A stretch of DNA of 64,000 nucleotides from Polytrichum commune (taxonomy: Eukaryota; Streptophyta; Polytrichopsida; Polytrichales; Polytrichaceae): positions 31,188,001 through 31,252,000 of the forward strand of contig OX485806.1 in assembly GCA_950295325.1 (NCBI GenBank). The letters are read 5' to 3'. A program made the position numbers and the translations under genes. The notes below the pieces were generated by a model. It was not told where the DNA came from and ran no database searches. It was given only the letters and a program-made list of their open reading frames with translations. Of the stretch, positions 1 to 8,524 are shown in pieces (the first letter of the stretch is position 1; every line of letters starts with the position of its first letter).

Positions 1-599
1 GTTGAGACACAATCTGTTGGTTGGGAGTTGGGAGTTGGGAGTTGAGAGTTGTGGATGTTGGTATTCTTGTTCCATGATACTACAGTTCCAGTGCTTGCTG
101 GCTTCTATTAAAACAGCTGTTGATTTCTTGCCACGGGGATGGAAGATAATTCTTCATTGTGCTAATTCCACCTCAGAGGTTCATTGCTGTTATTTGTAAA
201 CAACATTATTTTAAAACAAAGTGAGGAGCTCTATTAGATTGTGCTGAATATTTTCTTAACATAGTAAATTCTAGGAGTTCGATCAGATCTCCAAGGGTGA
301 AAGCCATGACAACATACTGAAAAGGTTGGTAATGCATGCTTACCCAAACGTGTGCTTCAAATGTATGACTTTGGTATATATTGTTGGTTCTAGCCTATGT
401 GTTAGTTTGGGTATACCTACCTTTTAAAAAAAAAAACTGAACAAGTACTTTACTATCTGGAATTATGTTGCCTTCACAAGTAGGTGCCTCTTTACCCATG
501 CAAAATACCTTGTGTAGAAACCACATCACAAACACTTTTAACTTTGTTTATTCATCGGTACAGCAACTACAAAATCAATCTGCTCTGTTACAGTGCTAT

Positions 600-825
600 G
601 CTAAATGTTTGTATTTCGTGTCACTTACTATCTGGAGTTACACAATGCTATATCTTTTAACTATTGATGTAAAGTTTTCCCAAGAAAAGATGTTAATGTT
701 CTATAATGTCCAAACAACCAAATTGACCTTTGTTGGCACAAAAAGAAAAGATATACACTAAAAAGACATAGCTTTGAGTAACTCCAAATAGGAAGTGACG
801 GTAAATATCATATTTAGTAGAAAAT
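600..825. repeat. Foldback MITE, family A (diverged copy)
   Basis: The two ends are inverted copies of a CTAAATATGATATTTAG-like block followed by a GTCACTTACTAT/ATAGTAAGTGAC block, with a short AT-rich centre containing TTCTATAATGTCCAAAC. The same arrangement recurs at 25331-25558, 36449-36630 and 55853-56078, so this is a dispersed non-coding foldback element of about 225 bp. The ORF crossing it is not a gene. Confidence 0.6.
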
Positions 826-890
826 ATTCAAAATAGTGTGGAAATGTCCTTAAATTGGGAAGGGGCAACCTGAATGCACATATTAATGTT

Positions 891-1802
891 GTGGGTGCCA
901 TCTAATGTTCAAGATTGAAGTCTTCAATGCCCTTCAAATGCAATTTGGCCCTTCAAAATATACTCAAAACAACCCTTCAAAACGCAACCCTTGAAGTCCT
1001 CCATATAATTTGCCCAGCACAAGAACCAACAAGCATAGGGCATTGTCAATACAAGAAGTAGAGTTATGCCCCCTCCCCACTTGACATTAGCAAATAACCA
1101 AAGACTTCCCTAAAACCCGGGTAAAGCTCCCTCGGTTATAGCAGACACGTCCGGCTATCCCAATGCACCTACAAGAACTTGCTCCAGAGATTTCCAAGTA
1201 GGTTTTAGTTAAGTAGCTTTCACACATGTTCATTGCTTTATCTACCAACCAATGAATGTTGGATAGTTTTTGTCCCATCCCCAAATGCCTTACTACTCAT
1301 CTATCTTACCATCGGTTTTTGTTAATGGAGCTCCTCGTGCCCTCATAGCTAAGACTAAAAAGCAACCAATCACAAGAGCAAGAGGCAACACTTTTAGAGT
1401 TCCTATATGCTTGCCTCATGTCTAGGTACCGATGGGAGGGTCGGTAGTTTTAGCTTAAAACCTCCACTTTTAAGCCATGCCACATCATTTGCCAACTAGG
1501 CTTGGCACTAGATAATGTCGATGGTGTGAACGCTCATTTTTAAGAACCCACTTTTAGGCTTAGCTAATGTCAAGTTGGGAGGGGGCATAAGATGGTTGAT
1601 TCTTAGTTCTTCACATTATACTGGAAAGATGTACCATGTAATTCATGCACAAGTTTAATATGAGTTTTGTATTTCATTTCTATATTCTTGGATTAACGTC
1701 TTGGATTCGAACCAACCCTTCAACTAAAGGGTTGAAATTTGAGAGCCCTTCAAAATGAAATTCATATGAGGGCTTCAATCTTGAACATTGGTGCCATCCA
1801 CA
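891..1802. repeat. Inverted-repeat element (outer of a nested pair)
   Basis: The left arm begins GTGGGTGCCATC and carries ATGTTCAAGATTGAAG. The right arm (about 1741-1802) is its inverted copy. CCCTTCAA-rich DNA lies just inside both arms. There is no coding capacity. The element at 1064-1590 sits inside it and is probably a later insertion. Confidence 0.55.
1064..1590. repeat. MITE-like element with 28-bp terminal inverted repeats
   Basis: Positions 1064-1091 and 1563-1590 form a 28-bp inverted repeat with one mismatch, starting TTATGCCCCCTCCC. The 527-bp interval has no convincing ORF. A direct target duplication is not clear, so the superfamily is left open. Confidence 0.65.
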
Positions 1803-1810
1803 AGGGTTGT

Positions 1811-2535
1811 GACTCATGTGGACCAAGAGGAGCCAAAGATAGCAAGCAAGCCACTAAAATGAATGTCAGTCACTCAAAGAAATGGGGACTAGCGCCAAGT
1901 TGGAATGACAACCATCCGTGCAAAAGATTCAAAGTCAAGACCTCAAAAAGAATGTAAAACATTCTTTTCAACACTACACTATTGTGAAGTGGTAGTAACT
2001 TAGACAGGTTGTTGGCCCTTAAATTGACCAGATGTGACTCAAAATCCGAGGTCTAATAGATGTCAAATGTTGAGAACTTGGTTTTGGACCTTGTTTTTGG
2101 GGTATTGTGTACAAATATCACATGTAGCATGCTTTCTCAATGAGTAATAACCAAGTGGAGGCATTGAATGATCCACGTGCACATATGGCATAAATAAGTG
2201 AAATACTTGTGCAGATTTACATTTAACCACGATTTCAAGTACATGAACATTGCTTGTAGACAACCAATGCCCAACATGTTCCATCCTTTGATCATTATTT
2301 AATACGTTACAATTTATGGTAGTGTAGGGTGGAACCAATATTCTAGAGTCCAGTCAAATGTGAATGATGTTTTTGATGGAAAGTTGAGAATCTCATTGAT
2401 TATCTTAGGCATTGTCATTGCATGAGATTTTATTCGCTTTGGGAAGAAAATCAAGAATTGGTCTATGAGCTTTCCCTACATTTTTTCTACTTTCAATCAT
2501 GAACACCTTGAGATGATGTTGAGCATAAATTAGGG
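1811..2535. other. Intergenic, nothing assigned
   Basis: AT-rich DNA with only short ORFs on either strand. I recognise no domain, RNA gene or repeat structure. Confidence 0.5.
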
Positions 2536-3180
2536 TTGCTAGGGTAGCATCACGGGTAGATCACTTAGTGCATTTTAAAAACGACGTGCGGCATAATATA
2601 GAGAGGATTAAAATCATTTGAAATAAAAATTATAAAGAAATTCCAATTAATGAAGGGGCCATTAAATGTAGACAATCCCATTATAAGTAAGTTAGATGGA
2701 CACAAAACGTGGGCCATTATTTTTTGTAAAATTAATATAGGGGCTGAAGATAAGGATCCTAGAAGGTATGCTTAGTATGGTATGTAAATGGATTTAGGAC
2801 TCACGGGGATGGATGATAATTGGTATTACTTTGCTATGGTCTCCTATGTATTTTCTTCATAACTCTATTTGCAATGGTATTACTGTTTGCACCCTTCTTT
2901 GTTTCCATGCTTTCCCTCAACACTCGTCAATTGCGTTAGGAAGTAGATTAGCTTTTATTACTTTAAAGGAATATAGAGTACAAAAAATTGCAGTGACTTG
3001 GACAATATAAGTAATGAAAGGGTGCAAACAAATGGGCCATTTTTGAAATTTAAGTAATTATAGGGAGGCTTTAATTCACCCCTTGAAGGTAAATAGCCCC
3101 AAAACAAAAAACCCACAGCCGCACATGGTGCACAAAAATGCCTTAGAGTGATCTACCCGTGGGTAGCATAGTTGCTTCAC
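2536..3180. repeat. Non-coding element with long imperfect inverted ends
   Basis: The left end carries GGTAGCATCACGGGTAGATCAC and runs to about 2640. The right end (about 3095-3178) carries the inverted copy with the GTGATCTACCCGTGGGTAGC block. Both arms continue through a GTGCGGC block. The interior holds only a 65-codon ORF of no recognised type. Confidence 0.55.
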
Positions 3181-3264
3181 TTCTTTTTCCTTCATCTTCG
3201 GGAGTTTTATACAAAATTATAATTTGGCCGGTAGTTATGTGAACTCCATGCTTGTCCTTCATTT

Positions 3265-3322
<58 letters not shown>
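3265..3322. repeat. (CT)n microsatellite at the left edge of the Penelope-like element
   Basis: About 28 uninterrupted CT units run directly into the CCCTATCTTG that opens the direct repeat at 3323. The same (CT)n-to-CCCTATCTTG transition precedes the second direct repeat at 8505-8525. Confidence 0.95.
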
Positions 3323-3326
<4 letters not shown>

Positions 3327-3713
3327 ATCTTGCTCTTGTTTAAAGCTATATGTTCAGTCTAAACTTGTATTCCTTTACTTTATACCTATCATGTACACAT
3401 GGATGAAAAATATAGTTACTATATGGACTAAGTTTTCACAAGCATAGATGAATGGTTCAAGGAGACTAGGGTTAAGGATGTAGAACACATCCCTAACACG
3501 TGGTAAAATTAGGGTTGTACAGAACTTACCTTGGGTAAGATCTCCAATATAAACCCGTAAACCCTAAAAGAGGCTCTTTTTTACCATTCGCACAAGGGCT
3601 TGGTGAGGTAACTTAGAGCACACTTACTGGGATACTAGATACGTGTGCCAAGTGAAGTAGAGGATACTAAGACTATTCACCAAGGAGAGCATTCTACTTG
3701 TGGTGATACAATC

Positions 3714-3973
3714 ATGGCTAAAGAACAGGTTTGAACACCCATTTGACATTTTGTAATGAGTGTTACTATTAGAAATACTACTATGCATGTAATGTAAGTT
3801 TAATGTGTGTGACATGGATAACAACTGGGTCCTGCTGTTATTTACCTCGTGTACGTAACTAATCCTCAATTATTTGTTGGTTGGTTGCATGGGCACAGGT
3901 GAGGCAGGCCCTTCACACTCTCAATACTACGAAGTATTATGAATATGACATTTTATGCATTTCTTTTGGTTGA
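3714..3973 (+). CDS. Intron-split micro-ORF in the left terminal repeat (join 3714-3728, 3899-3973)
   Basis: The first exon encodes MAKEQ and ends CAG|GTTTGA. The 170-nt intron ends with a branch-like ACTAAT and GGGCACAG|GTGAGG. The second exon reads VRQALHTLN and stops at 3973, giving a 29-aa peptide. The exon junction and the MAKEQ|VRQ-LH-L sequence are shared with the diverged units at 9933-10236 and 44303-44022 (minus), whose downstream DNA differs. That argues the spliced reading frame has been kept. It could be a regulatory leader peptide or the first coding exon of a longer spliced mRNA. Function unknown. Confidence 0.5.
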
Positions 3974-4359
3974 TACTACTAGGCATATCTCCTGGTATGT
4001 TTTCCATATATATATTAGATAGGGTGCATCCTAGTTGGAACAATGCATAAAGATGGGTTATTAGATCTACAAAGGTATGATGGAGTCAACCACAATTTGT
4101 TTTTGGATACTTAGGAACCATGTATGAGCACTGAAACCCTAAGTATGATATAAATACTTAGGGAAAGTACAGTATATTGTATTGTTACATGTTTGTATTG
4201 TTTACATACAATTAGACATGAGCATTTGCAATGAGCATTGAGCATACTTAGCCTCAAAACGATATGATGAGAAGGTTAGGCTTGAGGTAATGAGGGTTAT
4301 GAAAAAGTTCCCACCCACCCACCCTTGCATTGCAATGAAGAAGACATTGAAGGATTAGG

Positions 4360-4373
4360 CCTCTGAAAAGAGG
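4360..4373 (+). promoter_or_regulatory. Conserved 3' hairpin of the terminal repeat
   Basis: CCTCT-GAAA-AGAGG forms a 5-bp stem with a GNRA-type loop about 35 nt before the CT border. The same stem with a different loop is found at 10503-10517 and, on the minus strand, at 43740-43726. A matching copy lies at 9562-9575. Preservation of the stem while the loop varies suggests an RNA structure, perhaps a 3'-end recognition site for the reverse transcriptase. Confidence 0.5.
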
Positions 4374-4550
4374 AAGTTCATGCTTTGCAAAAAGTATTGA
4401 AAAGTCAGCTCTCTCTGGATTATCCTTTAGTGGTGTGGAAACCACTACCTAGTCCTTCATATTCTTCTGAAATTGCTTTACATGTTATGTGGCTGACTAA
4501 CGTCGCAGAACCATAACAAGGGACCGGCATGGAACAGCGAACTTGTAGCA

Positions 4551-6083
4551 ATGGGATACGGCCCACCGCTACCAGCACCCATACCGGCGGTGCAAACCAC
4601 TATATCTGCCATAGATTTACCCGAACTGCACAGATTCGTACAAGACAGTGACACTGCAGCACTTACAGACGGCGAAGAAGAAGGTGGGCATACACCACTT
4701 CTCCTGGATTCACTAGACCTGGCATTGTGGACATCACTGTTTATCACGGCAACCACAGATCCAACCAAAACCTTGGCCAACATCAAGTCTGCACAGACCA
4801 GACTGAGTGATTTACTGATACAGGATGAAATCGAGGCTACAAAATCAATCGGGTTATGCTCGATGATTGAGGAAACCCTCAAACTGGCCAATAACGATGC
4901 ACTGGAGGCGAACTCGTCACACACGGCAGTAGTAGCAACCAGCGATGGCACCGGAGCTAACAGCACCGTTCACCCATTGTTGGCGAAGCTGAAGATCTCC
5001 ACTATGGAGATGGTGGCGCTGGAAGATTTCACTGAAGACATAAACTCTTCACAGGCGGAGAAAGACAAGCAGACCATGGTCAATACGAGAGGACCCTTGG
5101 TACCAGTCAAACCGCCGCGTTGTGTGGAGCTCCTTGTCGCCGACCACCAGCATCGGATGTGGGCGATCGGGAATACGAACCTGATAGCACCAATTTCGAT
5201 TGTCATGTGGAAAACCTGGGCTGGTCTCTCGGATTCGGAGATAGAACAATGCAAACAGCAAGCTCTTAACAACATTGGCGTGCTACGTGCCCCAGTGGAC
5301 CTACTACCGGCCTTCTCTCTTAACATGTTCGAGCATTCTAAATGCACGACTACAGAGGTGAAGCTGCATACTAAACAGGATCTACCCACGGGCTATAACA
5401 GAAAAGAGTCTCACCTAGCGGAGCTCTGGAATGTTCAAAGACCCTATATGAGATGCCTGTGCAATCCAAGAGCTATTAGTGGATGCAAAGGATCCATAGT
5501 ATGGTTTGACCATGCCATTTGGACAATGGTTAACAAGCTGGACATGTTCTTTCCGAATCAACCAACCAATAACACCAGATTTGCTGCTTTCATGTTGTGG
5601 CTCAGCAGCGCAGCAAAAATCGCAGTAAAGGCTGCAATAGTGTTCCACATTGGGAGGGAACACATGGTGACAGCGGCGACACAACTCGCCGAAAATTCTA
5701 ACCAGAAGCTTCTACCTGACCTAAGTGATGCTCCACTGGCTATCAAAATCGAACGACTCCTGAAAGGGCCAAAATTTTCTCTGCTACACCCGGGGTCACC
5801 GAGCCCTGCACCATCGCCGTTCAAGAAACAGCGACTCAACCTCAATACTTCACCCTCACAGCAGGGTGCACAGGGGGGGCGTGGTCGATCTCCAAACGGT
5901 CGCGGGTTTACTCCCAGAGGTGGGAGATTTAGGGGTCGCGGCAGTGGCCGCAGCTTCCATCCACGCGACAGCTCGCATGGGACGCCACCCAGCCAAGCCA
6001 GGGTAGCAACTACCGAAAATACACAGGGAGCAGGTGGCCAGTCCCCGCTCCGAGGACGTGTGCTATTGTGGGATGGAATTTAG
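4551..6083 (+). CDS. ORF1 of the Penelope-like element: gag-like protein with C-terminal RGG box
   Basis: A 510-aa single-exon ORF. The first ~190 residues are acidic and Ala/Thr/Ser-rich. The middle (about 200-400) looks globular and helical, with many Trp, Met and Cys. A basic PFKKQR motif then leads into an RG/RGG-rich tract (about residues 445-480), as expected of a nucleic-acid-binding nucleocapsid-like tail. No zinc knuckle, protease or known domain is visible. A branch-like CTGACTAAC and CGCAG| just upstream (about 4508) suggest the start lies in an exon spliced to a leader in the terminal repeat. It is followed 208 nt later by the first ATG of the RT ORF. Most Penelope-like elements have no such ORF, so the gag-like role is inferred from position and the basic tail. 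Confidence 0.65.
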   Translation: MGYGPPLPAPIPAVQTTISAIDLPELHRFVQDSDTAALTDGEEEGGHTPLLLDSLDLALWTSLFITATTDPTKTLANIKSAQTRLSDLLIQDEIEATKSIGLCSMIEETLKLANNDALEANSSHTAVVATSDGTGANSTVHPLLAKLKISTMEMVALEDFTEDINSSQAEKDKQTMVNTRGPLVPVKPPRCVELLVADHQHRMWAIGNTNLIAPISIVMWKTWAGLSDSEIEQCKQQALNNIGVLRAPVDLLPAFSLNMFEHSKCTTTEVKLHTKQDLPTGYNRKESHLAELWNVQRPYMRCLCNPRAISGCKGSIVWFDHAIWTMVNKLDMFFPNQPTNNTRFAAFMLWLSSAAKIAVKAAIVFHIGREHMVTAATQLAENSNQKLLPDLSDAPLAIKIERLLKGPKFSLLHPGSPSPAPSPFKKQRLNLNTSPSQQGAQGGRGRSPNGRGFTPRGGRFRGRGSGRSFHPRDSSHGTPPSQARVATTENTQGAGGQSPLRGRVLLWDGI

Positions 6084-6090
6084 ATGGATT

Positions 6091-6169
6091 GTGAGTTTAC
6101 TTAAGCAAGATTTACACTACTTTTAGGATGCATCCTAACAGCTAGTTTGCTATAATTTTGAACCCACAG
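6091..6169 (+). other. Putative 79-nt intron between ORF1 and the RT ORF
   Basis: The donor is GATT|GTGAGT, an excellent plant 5' splice site. A CCTAAC branch-like motif lies about 30 nt before the acceptor ACCCACAG|AGACAGG. Using the 6091 donor keeps ORF1's own stop. A weaker donor inside ORF1 (GCAG|GTGGCC at 6034) would join ORF1 in frame to the RT frame, which is open from about 6139. Confidence 0.4.
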
Positions 6170-6291
6170 AGACAGGTCGCACATTACGACATAATACACT
6201 TGGACGCCGTTATGTGTCACGTGACAAGAATACGGATCGAACTGGGATAGTACACATAAACTACTGCAGCAGGGCGTTAGAGTGGGTGAAT

Positions 6292-8316
6292 ATGAAACAA
6301 TTATTCTCCGAAGTGTTCACTCAGTTGGCAATACCACATATTATACCTTTTTTGCTTAACATTATGTTCGCATGGAATTTTTTGCCTAATGTCTCCAGAT
6401 TTTGCTATAGACCTGCTCTAGTGTTCAAAGATTTCAATGTGGGTGCACACATGACTGGCTCATATGAATGTATATGTAACAGCTCTAAGAGACTGATACA
6501 GTTTTTAGACCCGGATACCATAGATGATACCAATGGTGATCCAAGGATGCATGTACGCACCATGGATACAACCATAATACATCACTATGGATTAAGGGAA
6601 GCAGTGACCTTAGGATTGAATCATATACCTTTACGAAATACTAATATACGTGAGATTGTCCAAGTGGTAATGGATACGTTTGGACAGGTTTGCCAACTTT
6701 TGAAAGTGGACGAACTTATTGACGTGGACATGGCATCTAAGATCGTTCGGGCAAAGTCAAGAGACAAATTGTTATCAGCCATGAAAGAGAATCTTTTTGG
6801 CTTCAGGTATTCAAAACCATACCTCTTCTCTGAAAAGGCAGTGGAAAATGAATTGTCTTGGCTAATGAGACATGTATTCATATCGGGACTAGATAAAGCA
6901 ACTAGTAATGCTTGTTTCATATGCATTCCTCACATAAGAAATCAAGCTTTACTTAGACTCAACAGTCCGGATTTTGAACCATGCCGACATGACAATTTGT
7001 GGGACTCTATAGAGGACGTCACAAACAAGGTAAAAATGGAATTGAAATCCCTCTTACCTGAACTACCCATACATGAGGAAGAACTTCCTTATATAATGGC
7101 GATATATAAAGTCCACAAAAAGAAATACAGGTGGATCTCCAATGCATTTGGGACCCTATATGTAAATATTGCCACACTCCTTACCATATCAACTATGGCA
7201 CTACTTGATGAGGTAAAGGAATGGGCTACTCTCACGGTCAAAGGGTATAGTAATTTCCTTGGTATTGACACGTCAATATATTGGATTATAGATTCAATTA
7301 CAGATTTCACCTTAAACATTCCTGAAAGTATCAACAACATATACGTTGCTGATATAACTAGATGTTTCGAGTCTATTCCAATTTCGGGTAGCGATACATT
7401 ATATGACGCAATGGAGTTTATCACTCAAATTGGGGTATCCAATATGAAACGAAAACATCCTAAATCGGAACACCTCCTTTGGGTTAGGATTAACGACAAA
7501 GGAATTACCACTAAAGCACTATGGGCATCTACATGCCCTAAGTATGGAGAATGGTTCCCAATACCAATCCCTAAATTCTTGCAAATTCACAAATGGCTGA
7601 CAACTAACTGTTATGTACGATTGGGTGACCAGGTATGGAAACAGGTACTCGGTATACCCATGGGTTTTTCATGTTCGCCTCTTTGGTGTAACTTATATCT
7701 CATGTCATATGAGATTAAGTTTATACAGAGATTAGCTAGACTTGGACAAACAACAATCCTAGCTAAATTTAAGTATGCATTTCGGTATATCGATGACTTA
7801 TGCTGGATTAACGTGGGTGAGGCTAATAAGTTCCTCGATCCTACACAACCAAGACACAAAGATAATCCATTATGGATCTATCCATTGGATATTATTGAGA
7901 TCAAGACTGAGGTGTCTCAGTTTTCCATAAATCATCCACAGTCTGGCATCAAAGCACATTTTATGAATGTGCTAATTACTGTTACAGACGAGGACTCTGG
8001 TCTATTCATTATGCAGAAGTACGATAAACGACGTGAATTACCCTTCAGTTACTCTCAGTTTATAAAATTCAAGTCGAACAGACCAGTTAAACAGGCTTAC
8101 AATGTGGTAATTTCCCAGACTGTACCCATACTATACCTATCCAGCAACCAGGACGTAGCCCTGCAGGAGATAAGAGCTTTGATCACAGTGCTATCTGCTA
8201 ATGGTTTCCGCAGTACCAAACTACAACAAATAGTGATTAAGTTCCTGACTAACAACCATTTTCCTGCTTTACGATTTAATAAAGACCATCTTCTGCAACT
8301 GCTACAAGGTATGTAA
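6292..8316 (+). CDS. ORF2 of the Penelope-like element: reverse transcriptase
   Basis: It copies element RNA into DNA. The frame is open from about 6139, but the first ATG is at 6292 (674 aa from there). Landmarks by genome position: the LDKATSNACFICI block at about 6889; the YKVHKKKYRW block near 7107; motif A VADITRCFESIP with its Asp at 7351; motif B GIPMGFSCSP at 7651; motif C RYIDDL with the Asp pair at 7792-7797; and a distal block with HFMNVLIT and a late NGF, as in Penelope-like RTs. All three catalytic Asp are present. No GIY-YIG endonuclease is seen at either end, and the ORF stops soon after the RT C-terminal block. The final codons contain AAG|GTATGT, a strong donor, so a further 3' exon is possible. 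A domesticated rvt-type gene is the main alternative, but the flanking direct repeats argue for a mobile element. Confidence 0.8.
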   Translation: MKQLFSEVFTQLAIPHIIPFLLNIMFAWNFLPNVSRFCYRPALVFKDFNVGAHMTGSYECICNSSKRLIQFLDPDTIDDTNGDPRMHVRTMDTTIIHHYGLREAVTLGLNHIPLRNTNIREIVQVVMDTFGQVCQLLKVDELIDVDMASKIVRAKSRDKLLSAMKENLFGFRYSKPYLFSEKAVENELSWLMRHVFISGLDKATSNACFICIPHIRNQALLRLNSPDFEPCRHDNLWDSIEDVTNKVKMELKSLLPELPIHEEELPYIMAIYKVHKKKYRWISNAFGTLYVNIATLLTISTMALLDEVKEWATLTVKGYSNFLGIDTSIYWIIDSITDFTLNIPESINNIYVADITRCFESIPISGSDTLYDAMEFITQIGVSNMKRKHPKSEHLLWVRINDKGITTKALWASTCPKYGEWFPIPIPKFLQIHKWLTTNCYVRLGDQVWKQVLGIPMGFSCSPLWCNLYLMSYEIKFIQRLARLGQTTILAKFKYAFRYIDDLCWINVGEANKFLDPTQPRHKDNPLWIYPLDIIEIKTEVSQFSINHPQSGIKAHFMNVLITVTDEDSGLFIMQKYDKRRELPFSYSQFIKFKSNRPVKQAYNVVISQTVPILYLSSNQDVALQEIRALITVLSANGFRSTKLQQIVIKFLTNNHFPALRFNKDHLLQLLQGM

Positions 8317-8504
8317 CTCTGTCTACTATTTACAGTATTGCATAAAGGGAGTCTATATATTAATGTATACCAGTGACTGATGTATACAAATCACATGAGA
8401 GTAAGAGAGAAAATAAACAGGGTGACTGGTATGCATACCGGGAGTGGATGCATGACCAGCATCCATTCCTACACACTTATGACCTACCAGGGGTTTGGTG
8501 GAGG

Positions 8505-8524
8505 GTCTCTCTCTCTCTCTCTCT
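8505..8524 (+). repeat. (CT)n tract joining element body to right terminal repeat
   Basis: About ten CT units follow GGTTTGGTGGAGGGT and lead into CCCTATCTTG. It is an internal junction with the same sequence context as the external left edge at 3265-3322. Confidence 0.9.

Larger units (their letters stand above)
3323..4416 (+). repeat. Left long direct repeat (pLTR-like)
   Basis: It begins CCCTATCTTGCTC right after (CT)n and ends AGTCAGCTCTCTCT. It contains, in order, a leader, the split micro-ORF (3714-3973), a CCCACCCACCCA block, the 4360-4373 hairpin and the CT border. The ends are not TG...CA and no tRNA-complementary primer site follows, so it is not a standard LTR. Confidence 0.85.

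Noticed and set aside
3323-4416. Hammerhead ribozyme in the terminal repeat, as in some Penelope elements
   Set aside because: I looked for CUGANGA followed by GAAA in suitable spacing on both strands and found only partial look-alikes such as TGATGAG near 4265. A covariance search could overturn this.
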